From Sciurus carolinensis (taxonomy: Eukaryota > Chordata > Mammalia > Rodentia > Sciuridae), in the NCBI RefSeq assembly GCF_902686445.1, contig NC_062224.1, positions 45,817,156 to 45,881,155 of the forward strand: DNA of 64,000 bases, in the 5' to 3' direction. This document shows, piece after piece, positions 35,800 to 47,160 of this stretch. Numbering within the stretch: the stretch's first letter is position 1; every line of letters starts with the position of its first letter. The translations under genes were made by a program, and so were the position numbers. Under the pieces are notes generated by a model. It saw nothing but the letters and a program-made list of their open reading frames with translations, searched no databases and was not told the DNA's origin.

Positions 35800-36560
35800 G
35801 AGGAGAGGGAAAAGTTTTCCTCAGGTGTGGTTGGGTGAGAGACTGGGTCGTTGGGGATACTGTCGGGACGTGGTCAGAAGGGCGACAGGCTGTCCGAGTG
35901 AGAAAGGTGAAGTTGGAGGCTGCGGCGTTCCGCCTCTGAACTAGCCACACCCGCCGCGGCTGTCTAGGACGCAGACGGGTCTGGCTGCTGCTGCTCTGGA
36001 CCCTGTGCCCTCAGAGCGGCCCCTCTGAGCGTCGCGAGCGTCTGTCGGCCCTCCCTCTTCCTGAAGGTTGGGCTCGGCTCCCACGCCTCGTTCGTCCGCC
36101 CTGCGCACTCCGAGGCCAGGGAGAGGGTCGTGCTCTGGGCAACCCCAGGGAGTTCCCATGATTCGGGGAAGGGCAGGCTCGGGGAATAGTGAGCGAGCGA
36201 TTGGGGAACTCGGCCTTGGACGGCGAGGACACGCGGCGGCACGAAAGCGGCTACCTGACCCGCTGGGTCCTGACTCCCTTCCCTCACAGGGACGCACGGT
36301 TTTCCCCCTAGAGAACCAGGATGGGAAGTGACTTCAGTTAGGTCGAACTTCAGCTGGACCGAAAGAGACGAGAAGTTCCGCTTGCAGTAAAGCGGAATGA
36401 GTAATACCCACACAGTGCCTGTCTCACTTCCTCATCCGCGCCGGCTCTCACCTGCTGTCACCTTGGCCTCCCCCGCCCCCTGCCTTCCTCTCCGCCCTCC
36501 CCGCTTTCCTCTCGGGTAGACCGCCGGACTTGTAGGCGTCGCGACTTAAGAGTTCAGGTA
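35800..36560 (+). promoter_or_regulatory. Divergent promoter half, expected start region of ZEB1-AS1
   Basis: The CpG island extends about 760 bp upstream of ZEB1 without repeats. In human the antisense lncRNA ZEB1-AS1 starts divergently from this promoter, so a plus-strand transcript is expected here. Possible plus-strand donors include AAG|GTGAAG near 35909 and CAG|GTATTA near 36557, but none is compelling. The first exon of such an RNA cannot be set by sequence. Confidence 0.5.
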
Positions 36561-37704
36561 TTAAACAGGCCATGGTTTACTTCTTAAATGAGCCGTCGTC
36601 ACTGTGAAAGGACCTTAGGGCAAGAGGCAGATGTTTTTTGATGCGGATTGCTGATTTTTATCTTAATTCCTTGACTTTGTACAAGTTCGGGGTTTTCTGA
36701 AAGACCATCAGTATGGCAACACAAATGCTGAAAAAGTTGTCTTCACAATGTAGGATTTGGATTTAAGTCTCTCCTCCTGCTCCCCGCCCGTTTTAAAGTG
36801 AGGAATTTTCTGAGAACAACTATATGGAATATGAGCTATATTTCAACTAATGTAGTTAAAATTAACAACGTAAGACCAATAAATAGAGATATCGAGCAAA
36901 CAGAAACCTGACATGTGGGACTATTTAGAAATAATGTAGTACATAGTGAAACGGTACTAGCGTAGTAGATGCTCAGTAAATTTATGCCTACAATTTTTGT
37001 CATGCCTATGGCACCCCACCAGAAAATGTAGATGATTCATTGATGAATCTCTTCAAACCTTTCAGCTGAAATAACCTTACAGCTAAAGTCTGGTCATTTA
37101 AAATCAGATAGTTTAATCCTGAATATAAATGAAAAGATTCCTCATTTGCTTTGGCATTTTGAGAAATGCATTATTTATCATTGCATGAATGGGGCTGTAA
37201 GTTTTGTATCTGCCCTCTTTCCCAATACCAAAACTAGAATCATTGTTCCTAATGATCATTTTAAGGGCAGGCATTCTTCATTTCCCTCAATACCATGTTG
37301 ACTGAAACTTATGCACATCAGAATGCTTGGTCCAATTGTAATTTTTCCTCCCCTTTTAAGGGCTATATGATATTCTTCAGTTGCCTTCTGCATCAGGTCA
37401 TAGACTTTATCTTTTGCCAGAAATTCCCTCCATTTTTTTTAATTGCAGCCCTAATTTCCAGCCAGAAAAGAATCATATAAATATTTCTAACTCTAGCACA
37501 TTTTATCTATCGTTAAGCTTAGGAATTACTATACATATCATTTTTTTCTTCTGACTTAAAATTCTTACCATGTTTCTTTCAGTGTTCATCCTCAACTTAA
37601 ATAAGAAACAAATAAAATGAGTTAAAGTCATTTTCTTCCTTACTTTACTGATTGCTAATTTGATTAACTTGAACCAGATAACTTTTTAGGTATTTTTTTT
37701 TCTT
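36561..37704. other. ZEB1 upstream flank, no recognised repeat
   Basis: Unique DNA beyond the CpG island. If a ZEB1-AS1-type transcript exists it would cross this region as intron. Confidence 0.4.
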
Positions 37705-37782
37705 ATTTTTGTATCCTCAACACCTAACAGAGGGCCTAGTCATTAGTAGATACTTAATATTTCTTAAATAAATAAAATGTCC
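37705..37782 (+). repeat. L2/MIR 3' end fragment
   Basis: TTTTTGTATCCTCAACACCT AACAGAGGGCCTAGTCATTA GTAGATACTTAATATTTC resembles 'atccccagcacctagcacagtgcctggcacatagtaggtgctcaataa'. Confidence 0.5.
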
Positions 37783-38337
37783 GCCTTCATCGCATACATT
37801 CCTGGGAACACTTGAAATTATGAATGTGAAAGCCACTTACTTTCATATCCAGTCTAATTGTGCTTGATTTTAGTTTCTCCATAATCGTTTTCCCTAAATG
37901 ATTAATTCTGCTCAGTCCTAATTTTTATATTTGCACAGGAAGTACTGAGAGGCCAAATCTAATATAAATTTTGTGAAAGCAGTAGTTAACTGTACATTAT
38001 AAATTAAATACTTGACTGATATACCTTATATAATGTTCTTGAAAACAATGAAATCTAGGTGAAAAGAAAACAGACAAAAGTAAATCAAAAAATAGTCCTG
38101 CTTTAAACTTGATACATATATGATAGTTGTTTCTCTCTTAAATGTAACTGATGATTGGAAAACTTTAGAATTGCTTTATAAAGAAAGCAATTTATTAAGA
38201 TTTTGAGTAAATTGAACAGAGTAGAGGTTACTGATAATATGTTCTGCATTATTGGTTTTCAGTGATTATAATGCCATCATACAACTTTCATTCAGTATAT
38301 GCTCCTGTTTTTAATGTGTCAATGAAATGTTAGCACT

Positions 38338-38755
38338 GCTTCTGCCAAGCATTGTGATTATATATGCTGAAGGACAGGTATTCTAAAAATGAATTCTCTT
38401 TTCCAAATTTACTGGGAAACTATAAATGGGTGGAATACTTTTAGTATTGATTTTTTCTATATATTTTTTCATAATTTGTAGTTATTTGCTTTTCATATAA
38501 GATTTGTATAAATTGATAGTTCAACAAAATTTTCAATTTTCAATTGAAAATTTTAAATTGTACATATTTCATGATGTTCCACATCAAAGGTATGATTTTC
38601 ATGTACCTTACTTCCCAAACACATTTGAGTACAGCAATATATGATTTTCTAATCATCAGAATTTTAAAATTGGTTAATTTCATGGAAATCCAAATAGCAT
38701 GTTGGTGTTCCTCCTCAGTCAGATGCCTATTTTCAATCCTAGAGCTTTGATGGGG
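38338..38755. repeat. Unassigned duplicated block, copy 1
   Basis: 418 bp matching 42001-42386 in the same orientation. Shared stretches include CATTGTGATTATATATG, TTCTAAAAATGAATT, CCAAATTTACTGG, CCAAACACATT, TTTCATGGAA and, at the right edge, CAATCCTAGAGCTTTGATGG GG, after which similarity stops abruptly. It includes an inverted repeat (TTTTCAATTTTCAATTGAAA A near 38532). I do not recognise a known family. Confidence 0.75.
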
Positions 38756-40089
38756 TAAGGAATACATTTGATACATGTTATCCCTCAAAGTATGGAATAT
38801 GGAGGTCTGTTCAAGTTTCTCCTTAATCCATGGCTCCACTAAGACTCTGAATCTGATTCACAATGGGACCAAAGAGTACAATGATCATTTCATTGCTGCA
38901 GTTTCACCAAATTCTGTAATCACAGAGTCAAACAAGGAAACATGACCATAGGATGATGTAGAACCAACAGTTGTCCTCAGGACCCATGCCAGTTTTTCAA
39001 ATAAAGCCTCCCAGGAGGTGATAAAAAGGACAATTGTATATAAGTGAATAAACTGTTAACAGATGGGGCTTCTTATATGGGGAGCAAGTTTTCAGGGATA
39101 TTTCAAGTGTAATGAGATGTTAAGTATAAATATATTTAGGGAGAGATGTTTGTAGGATGTCAGTGAAAATCCAAAAAAGTAAAACTAGTACTAATCTTTT
39201 CCATAAAATCACATTAGTTGAAGAAGATTGCTTTCAAAATCTGCCTCCATAAAAGACAGTTTTTATTATTGATATTACATGAACATGAAAACCCTTTTAA
39301 ATAGTTGGAATTATAGATGAGTAAGAGCAGCATGAATATTTTGAAATTGAGTAAACTTTAAGTATTTGCCTTGATATCAGGAGTCCGATATTTGATTTCT
39401 ACTGTTTTTTTCTTTGCTACCATGTATTTATTTTCTCTGACATCTTTTAGCCACTGATTGGTTGTGTATAGAGTATGGCTATTTCTTTGACCTACAGTCT
39501 GTGTAATCCATAGATTCTCAGTTACAATCATGACTACTGTTAAGCCCTTGAAATGAAAATTATACATATAATAAACATATTAGCTATATAGTATTTAAAT
39601 ATATAATATTTTCATATCGATATAGATATATCTCCTATGGGCAGTGACAGGCTTTAAATGTCCCACTATTGTGCTAAGCTCTTATAACAAAATTGGTGAT
39701 AAGAAATACCTAGTGTTCAGTTATATCTGCAACTTCAAGATCTTGGTCAGACCTTTCTCATTCTTTCATCTCATGCCTTTTTTTTCTTTTCCTCACTCTC
39801 TTTATCCTACTTATATAACTAGACCAGCCATTGTGCCCCTCCCACTGACTTACTTTTTGATCATTCTCTTAATCTTCCTTTATGCCAGGTATGACAGCTC
39901 TGTTCAGATCATTTCCCTTTCTCTTTTAGGTTAAGATTTTTAAAATTGTTCCCAGCTCTAAAATGCTTTGCTTTTTCATATGATGCTTATTACTCTCGCA
40001 CACAAAATTCATTCTCTGCCTTTCTGTGCTTTGAGTAGCTGACTTCTGTGGACAACATCAACCAGGCTCTTTTGCCCTCTGATTTCTGT
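38756..40089. other. Intergenic, no recognised feature
   Basis: Unique DNA between the duplicated block and the LTR-rich zone. Short open frames (for example minus strand 39358-39567) match nothing I recognise. AT-rich low complexity lies at 39575-39630. Confidence 0.35.
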
Positions 40090-40440
40090 TTGATTTCAAC
40101 CAACTTGGGAGGCATTGGCAAGTGAACAGAAGGAGAGGAAGAGAGAGTTTAGGGTATTTATTTCACTCTTTTACCTGCCCAATTGTGGTTACAGCTTCAT
40201 TCTACTAAGACCCATGGCCTTTGTCAGACACCTCTGCCTGAAGACCTTGCAGAATTCCAGAAACTACTACTTCCCTTTGTACCTTCAGGCCTATGGATGA
40301 TAATGGTTGAATGCTTTATCATTCCTTCCCTTGAACCTGCTCAGACCTTTGTAAATAATGTCTTCATTATACTTTCTTCAGTTACCCTATGAGTGTGTCA
40401 TCTGCCTCCTGCCAGGGCCCTATGTAACTCACAAATAAAC
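40090..40440 (+). repeat. Ancient interspersed repeat, family uncertain
   Basis: The run ACCTTTGTAAATAATGTCTT CATTATACTTTCTTCAGTTA CCC...GAGTGTGTCATCTGCCTCCT GCCAGGGCCC matches a mammalian repeat 3' end I recall but cannot name firmly. Confidence 0.35.
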
Positions 40441-40779
40441 ATTAAAAATTAGTTTTAACAGTATTATCTTCCAAGAATTCTGCTCCCATGAATTATAACC
40501 TTAATGTTTGAATATGATGTAAATGCCTTCTGTCATACATTGAACATGTATATTTGCATGTTCTAATGTATATATACATGCAAAATCTAGTAAATACAAT
40601 CGCACAGCAATCGTTCAATAACTTGGTAGAATGAAGACCTCTGTCCTAATTGATCCAAATCTAGTTGGGTTCACTTTATGTTTTTTGTTTTTAAAACAAT
40701 AAGAGGAAAAATATTACAGTACCACAGAATTAAGGTAGAGATCCTAGCTAGTTGTCCCCAATGTTTCCTACTCTTTAAT

Positions 40780-41130
40780 GATAAAACTGTTTACTCTTAT
40801 CACATAGCTCCTTGAAATAATGTCTCTATTTCCCTTTCTGCATGTACCTAGGTGCTACTAGATATGACCAATGAGATATAAAAGTAGAAATGGTGTGTGC
40901 AACATCGAGGAAGTTCTTCAAAAGAAGATGATTTGCCATTCTTTTCTTCCTGGTGGTTGAAATTAGACCTGCTAGTTCAAGCTCCTTAAGAAAGGCAAAG
41001 CAACAAGACAGAAAGAGCGGAGTTCTTGACACTGAAAAACCATACTCAGCCCTTGACTTGCTACCTTCACCCACTTTTACATGGAGAGAAATAAACTATC
41101 TTATTTAAGTACAGTTATCTTAGGTTTTCT
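40780..41130 (+). repeat. MLT1-like LTR (fossil)
   Basis: TGCATGTACCTAGGTGCTAC, ACCAATGAGATATAAAAGTA, TTTTCTTCCTGGTGGTTGAA and GAGAGAAATAAACTATCTTA TTTAAG give the order of an ERVL/MaLR-type solitary LTR. It has no internal genes. Confidence 0.5.
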
Positions 41131-41168
41131 GACATATCGTCAAAATTATCTTGTTCAATGTGGGTATG

Positions 41169-41664
41169 TGTATTAGTTTCCTATTGCTGATGTAAAAAAA
41201 TTACCACAAATTAACGAATTAAAATATTTATTGTAATTCTGCAAGTAAAAGTATAAAATGGGACTCATAAGACTAAAATCAAGGTTTTGGCAAGATGGGT
41301 CTACTTCAGAAGACTCTAGGGGAGAGTCTGGTTCTTTGCCTTTTCCAGCTCCTAGGCTGCTCCCATTCCTTGGCTCTTTTGCATCTTCTTCCATCTTCAA
41401 AGCCAGCAACATCTGGCACTCATTCTTATATTGCCAGCTTACTGGTTCTTTTTATTCTGCCTCCCTCTTCCACATAAAAAGGACTTTGCTCTTCAGTTGA
41501 ACCCACCCAGATAATCAGAACATCTTCCTATTTCAAAAATCAACTGATTAGCAAGCTTAATTCCATCTGCAATTTTAATTCCCCTTTGTGGATATAACTT
41601 AACATTCACAGGTTTGGGTGATTAGGACATAAACACTTTTGGGGACCATTGTTCTGCCTACACA
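41169..41664 (-). repeat. MLT1-type LTR (fossil)
   Basis: Bounded by TGTATTAGTTTCCTATTGCT G at the left and ...TGTTCTGCCTACACA at the right (TG...CA ends). Internal landmarks TTACCACAAATTAACGAATT, GACTAAAATCAAGGTTTTGG, GGACATAAACACTTTTGGGG fit a reversed MaLR LTR. Solitary, with no viral coding sequence. Confidence 0.75.
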
Positions 41665-41807
41665 GTGTCCAAATTTTTAAGTTTTGTGATTGAGAAGTAT
41701 GTTTTTACTTGATTTATCTTTGATACATATGCAACTTTATAGCATTATGCTAATTGGTCATTACTCTTTATAGAACATTTAGCATTGTGCCCCATGGTTT
41801 TTAATAA

Positions 41808-41965
41808 TTATTCATTGGTTAATTTATTCAACTAATATTCTTGAGAATGTTCTATGTGACAGATATTGCATACAGTATCTAATCTCAAGGAGCTTACAGG
41901 TTTGTGGGAGAAACATTTCCAAAAAGGCCGTTATACAAATGTAAGGCAGGTATGGTATATGTAAG
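41808..41965 (-). repeat. L2 fragment
   Basis: ATTCATTGGTTAATTTATTC AACTAATATTCTTGAGAATG TTCTATGTGACAGATATTGC and CTCAAGGAGCTTACAGGTTT follow the reversed L2 3' end. Confidence 0.65.
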
Positions 41966-42000
41966 AGAGACAACTAAACTGAGGAAGTCTTTCTGAAAGT

Positions 42001-42386
42001 GCTTCTACTAAGCACTGTGATTATATATGTGAAGAACAGTTATTCTAAAAATGAATTATAATCTTCCAAATTTACTGGAAAAGTGTAAATGGGTAGAATA
42101 TTTTCAGTATTGAGTTTTTTTCTTTATATTTTTCATAATTTATTTGCAGTTATTTTTCACACAAGATTCATGTATAAGTTAAGATAAAGTTCAACAAATT
42201 ATTTTCAAGTTTAAATCATACATATTTCCTGGTGTTCTTCACTTTCCAAACACATTCAAGTTCAGCAATTTATGATTCTCTAAACATCAGAAATTTTTAA
42301 TCGTTTAATTTCATGGAACTCTGAATAACATGTTGATGTTACTCCTTCATTCAATGCCTATTTTCAATCCTAGAGCTTTGATGGGG
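42001..42386. repeat. Unassigned duplicated block, copy 2
   Basis: 386-bp counterpart of 38338-38755. It starts GCTTCTACTAAGCACTGTGA TTATATATG and ends at the same GATGGGG. It lacks about 24 bp present in copy 1 (around 38584-38608) and differs by many substitutions, so the duplication is old. Confidence 0.75.
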
Positions 42387-43282
42387 AGAGGTGAAAAAAT
42401 TCAAAGATAAAAGTCACAGTGTATGCAAATCCTAAGGATGAAAGTATAGTGCTTTGGGGATGCATATCTGGTAGAATCAAGCCCCACATAGCTTATAATT
42501 CCCCATATACTTTAGAGTAGTTTGTCCATGTTCCTGGTTTAGCATTTATTACTTAAATATATGTGGTTTTTGTTTCATTTTGTTTATGTCTGACCCTTCT
42601 CCTAGTCATCTCTGTGTTTCTGATACTGAAAGCAGTACCTGTCTGAAGTATTCTTAATAATTATGGAAAGTTTTTGTCATTGGTGAGTCACTCCAGCACA
42701 GGGGTTTTGTGAAGAGCAAATAGAATAGTGTTTGTGGACTGTTCCATATGATATCTGGCATTTGATAAACAATACATGAAAGGTAACCAAAAAATAGCAG
42801 ATTCTCAGGCAAAGATTAAAGTCAGATGTCAAGGGCATAATCCACTAGAATTCTTACATAGTGCCTTTATCTTCAAGGTTAAAAGATAATTTTTATCCCT
42901 GAAATTATCTTTTCAAGCATACGTGTAACTAAAGAGCAAAAGGAAGAGAGAATGTTAACATGTTTTGCTTAGCATTAATTGTAATATTATATTGTCTAGA
43001 AATGTTGGCTTACCTTAGCTATATTGTTTAAGGAACTGCCTCTACAATAAGTACACTTCCTATCCTAGGATAAATAACACTATTTGCAATGCAATTAGCT
43101 AGCCTGTGGTAGTTGCTACTCTTATACAGGTCCATTTTAAAAATGCAAGTTAAAGATTACGAAAGAAATAAGAGAATTGCCTTAGTTTTGTTTCTTGGTT
43201 TGTATGTTACAGACACCTATTTGAACTGTAGAAGCAAAAGTAGGAATTTATCATAAAGATATTAGTGATTTTTTTTTCATAG
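42387..43282. other. Intergenic, no recognised feature
   Basis: Unique AT-rich DNA. Confidence 0.4.
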
Positions 43283-43556
43283 AATCCAAAAGTAGGAGTG
43301 AAGTCAGGTCTCACAAATGAAGAATCAGAAACACCTCTAAATGTACAGGTGGGTGCCTTTCCATTACTTGCCTCTGCATCTCTGTGTTTCTGTTTCATTT
43401 TGTTGCAGGGCCTACTCCTGTGCAGGAAGGTGGTCTGAACTCAGAAGAGATATGAGGAGACAGATAAGCACCTGCCATAAACGTTCCATTCCATAGTGCT
43501 TAGGGAAAAAAATCCTACCCCCAAAGTGTTATTCAATAAAGCTTGTATTGTTCTGT
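43283..43556 (+). ncRNA. Candidate 3'-terminal exon(s) of a ZEB1-AS1-like lncRNA
   Basis: A pyrimidine run ending in TTTTTTCATAG gives an acceptor-like site before 43283. A second acceptor-like run, TTTCATTTTGTTGCAG, ends at 43408. Downstream come AATAAA (43535-43540), a likely cleavage zone near 43556 and a TGTGTTTTTT stretch, as at a polyadenylation site. A donor-like ACAG|GTGGGT at 43348/43349 would leave an intron of only 60 bp to the second acceptor. More likely there is one terminal exon from 43283 or 43409, or alternative acceptors. There is no long open frame. Plus orientation and a position about 8 kb from the divergent promoter fit the antisense lncRNA, but this rests on signals alone. 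Confidence 0.35.
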
Positions 43557-46500
43557 GTTTTTTCACATGTATAGTTAATGTAGTTTCAACTGTCAATTTC
43601 TCAATATACATATAATAACATATAATTTAGTATTATGCTGTTTTCACTTAACGTATATCCATTTTCCTACATAACTAAATAACCTTGATATTTGTCCTTT
43701 TTAATGATTTTAACATTCAAGTTGATAAGTGTAATTTACTAAGTCAGTTTCATATTGTTGAAAGTGTTACTTAATCATTTTTGTTTTATAAAGAATAAAC
43801 ACTTATAATACAGTATTGTTTTTGTTTGATTTTTGATAATGTACTCAAAGAATACTCTCAAAACTGGAAATACTTAGTACATGGAAATGATCGTATTTGT
43901 CTTTTTAAACAGATTGTCAGCTTGTTTTTGAAAAGGATTGAACAAACATCATGTCACTAGAGATTTATGAGTTTGACCTTGATTTAAAATTTTCCAAAAT
44001 TGGTAGTTTTTTCACACAGACAGAAAACATTTGAATTCCTTGATATTTTAAGATAGATATATAGGAAAACACTTAAATGCAACAAGAGCATATGTAAACA
44101 TACAATAGGTTCCATACTGGATTTAATCAATGATCACTCCAACTTTGGATCTTAAGACCCAATCAGGCTCTTTCATGTTAAATTCACCTTGATCTGGTTT
44201 TGAAAAACATTACTTTTATTTTTTTTTCCTGAAAATTTTTGCAAAAGACTGACTTTGGGTTTATAACCAGTTTTGTCTCTGAAATTATCTTACCTAGACT
44301 TTGTCCAAGGTGCTCCATTAATGCAAATGCAATTTAATCACATTTTTCTTTCAAGATTAATTTATAAGGTGTTCCTATAGCTCATAAAAATGCCCACAAA
44401 GAGCCAAATTGTTTTATTTCCAGCTTTGATCTTTTTATATTTTTGTTATAAAGGTTTAGGTACTTACATTTTTTTACTTCAGTAGCTATATTTTAATTAA
44501 AGGTAAAGTCATTCCTACTTAAAATAGTTTGTAAAATGTACACATTTGGAATCAGTGTTATTCAACATATTTTGGTATTCAAGTAACTGATGTAAATATT
44601 TGTGGGATTTTGTTATTTTCTTCACACAGAAGTAATTATTGTCATTAAATACATACCTTCTCTCTTTAGTAGTTCAATTTATTTCCTGAATCTACCCATT
44701 GATACCATGCTTTTGATTTATAAAAGCACCAATATATGCTACTTTTTAAAAAGTGTCCATTTTCCATATAAAATATATAAAGTCTTCCCACAGATATTTC
44801 ATTAGCTAACTGGTGGTATTTTCAGTAAATGCCAAAAAATAAATTATGAATGTATAAAACATCAAATGTTTAGCACAAACTATAGCAGAAATGGTTCATA
44901 GAATAAATGATTCATATATTGTCTGCTAACAGAAAAGATTTAAAACATTGACATAAGAAATTAGTATTTTGAGCTGATCAATTAAATTTATTTCAGTTCT
45001 GTTTTATTTTCTAAGTCCATGGAAGACCTATTAAATTAAGAAAATGTATAGTTTTGAATTCTGTTTGTATTTCTCCTTTTTTCCTTACTACCTAGTTTAC
45101 TTATATTTTTGTCTTTTCTTGAACTCACTTTCTCCAGACTTTAGGTACATTATGGGCATAAATCAAACCACTAAGATCCACTTTTGAATGTTGATATTTG
45201 TTTCAAAGCATGTCCTTGTTCCATCTGCTCCCCTCTGATTTCTACAAAGCTGACCTAAAGGCTATCAACCGGACAAAGGCATTTGATGCAAAGAATTTGA
45301 CAACTCATTAGCTAGAAACCTATTCCCTGAATAATTTAAAATTGTTTGAAGCCTTTCTCCTATATATGAAACTGTTCTATAGTTCTATTCATTTTTGCAT
45401 TCCTCCTTTGTATAGCTTTGGAAAACACAGATCAGTGTTACAGCAGCAAAGGACATCAGGACTTGGAAGACGCTTTGGACCTCTTAATTCCAGGCCACTT
45501 GATAGCAGACACAGTTCATTACACAGGAAAATTGCTTGATCTTGGGAAAAGAGGGTGCTGTAGGTGAGGGAAAATGAGTTAGTCACCAATACAGTTCACC
45601 TTGCAATTCAGTCGTTTAGATCTAACTAGAGAACGATTGCTGCCATGTTCCAGACAAAGAATGAGAGCTTCTTTCTACTCTAAGATGGCGAGTCATATCT
45701 CATCTCTGTTTAGATTCTAGGGAAAAGAATAAAGGGAAAAAAGGAGGATCCTTTTCCCACTCCTTTCACCCCTCCCAATCTGCCCTTTATTCTTCATTAT
45801 ACAAATCCTGTGTTTAAATTCTTTTGAACTTGATAAACAAAATCATACCTAGGCATCTTCTAGGACAAGATTGTGAAGCATAAAAAATATGTAAATATTC
45901 AGAAAAATAGAAGCAGAAGTAATTCAGTGAATATTTTGTTAGATGTTCAATATTTCTATAAATATTCTCATAATATGCAAAATTTTAAATAACCTATGAT
46001 TCTTTCTATACGCACTCTTCTGTAGTTGAGCAATTTCATGAAAACGAAATATTCCCCCTGCTCTAATGATTCACTTTCTGAGAAGATCCCCCACCACCAC
46101 CACCCACATCCTTCCCCATCTGCCATTTATTTATTCTTCATTGATTGCCCTGGTCTCTCACCACCCACCCCAAGTTTTTAACATATTTATTTCATAGTCA
46201 AGTGTTTCATGCCATATGTCTCATGCTACATTATAAACACTTTTATTCCCAGAAGCTTGTATAACTCCTGTTACAGTTATGAGCATATTTGAATATACAT
46301 TTTTAAATAGATATGTCATAACTATACTATTTATGTCAGGTATAGGAAGGAGATCAGAGTTTGCCTCAGAGCAATTGATTAATAACCTGAACCTAACTTG
46401 ATAGGAGGCACAAAAACTGAAAAACGGTAACCTTTTTAAATGGACTACCCATCATACGTGATTAACCATTACATTTTAGTACCATTACGTATATTAGTAT

Positions 46501-46674
46501 ATTGTGAGTTCTGTGAACAAAGGAAGAAAAGTTTGATATTTGGAGCAAGAATCTTTAAAATGACTAGGCAAAATCAAAAGTAAAAAAGAAAAAAATGAAA
46601 AATGACAGAAGTTGATAGTCTTTTTGGTTTTCCAAAACAGCTTAAACTCTGAATTAGAATTTAGAAGCCCTTCT
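43557..46674. other. Intergenic, no recognised gene
   Basis: AT-rich DNA. No SINE is seen across about 3 kb, which is unusual for this flank. Only short, non-homologous open frames occur, such as 45342-45539 (+). Confidence 0.35.
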
Positions 46675-47160
46675 AATTGGGGTGAGATGGAATCTTAGGG
46701 TAGTTTTGATTTGCATTTCTCTTATTACTAGAGATGTTGAATATTTTTTCATATATATGTTGATTGTAGATCTTTGTGAAGTGTCTGTTCCTTTCCTTAG
46801 CCCATTTGTTGATTGGGTTATTGGTATTGGTGTAGAGTTTTTTGAGTTCTTTATAGATTCTGAAAGTTAGTGCTTTATTTGAAGTATGAGTGGCAAAGAT
46901 TTTCTCCCACTCTGTAGGCTCTCTCTTCGCATTGCTGATAATTTCCTTCGCTGAGAGAAAGCTTTTTAGTTTGAATCTATCCCAGTTATTAATTCTTGCC
47001 TTTATTTTTTGTGCTTTGGGAGTCCTGTTAAGGAAGTCTGATCCTAAACTGACATGTTGAAGATTTGGACCTACTTTTTCTTCTATAAGATGCAGTGTCT
47101 CTGGTCTGATTCCAAGGTCCTTGATCCATTATGAGTTGAGTGGAATAGAAAGAGATCTAG
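46675..47160 (-). repeat. Internal L1 ORF2 fragment lacking both ends
   Basis: The plus strand shows GTAGTTTTGATTTGCATTTC TC, CCCATTTGTTGATTGGGTTA, GAAAGCTTTTTAGTTTGAAT and TCCAAGGTCCTTGATCCATT ATGAG, the reverse complement of the ORF2 C-terminal region. It has no 3'UTR or A-tail, so this is a piece of an element. It is relatively little diverged. Confidence 0.85.

Larger units (their letters stand above)
35563..35800 (-). promoter_or_regulatory. ZEB1: ZEB1 5'UTR and core promoter region
   Basis: Directly upstream of the ATG the minus strand reads GAGGTGACTCGAGCATTTAG and then a leader ending in GAGGATC. Further upstream come a long G-rich run, a CAGGTG E-box (35665-35670), two GTCGTAAA octamers and an ETS-like CCGGAA (35735-35740). 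No TATA box is near, which is typical of a CpG-island promoter with dispersed starts. The exact start site cannot be read from the sequence. Confidence 0.75.
33640..36560. promoter_or_regulatory. CpG island spanning both ZEB1 start regions
   Basis: Base composition changes sharply from AT-rich to CpG-dense at about 33640 and back at about 36560. The densest part is 34790-35530, with runs such as GGCGGCGGCGGCGGC near 35210. No SINE or LINE is visible inside. It covers the canonical ZEB1 exon, about 1.9 kb of intron 1 and about 1 kb of upstream flank, as expected for a broad divergent promoter. Several long open frames here on both strands are by-products of GC-rich DNA. Edges are by eye. Confidence 0.9.

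Noticed and set aside
39358..39567. 69-codon minus-strand open frame
   Set aside because: No recognised domain, start context or splice signals. Its length is expected by chance.
40780..41664. Paired LTRs of one provirus
   Set aside because: The two LTR-like blocks are in opposite orientation, differ in sequence and have no internal region between them. They are separate solitary fossils.
43349..43408. 60-bp intron between donor-like GTGGGT and the acceptor TTGCAG
   Set aside because: Shorter than practical mammalian introns. The two signals are more likely alternatives or chance.
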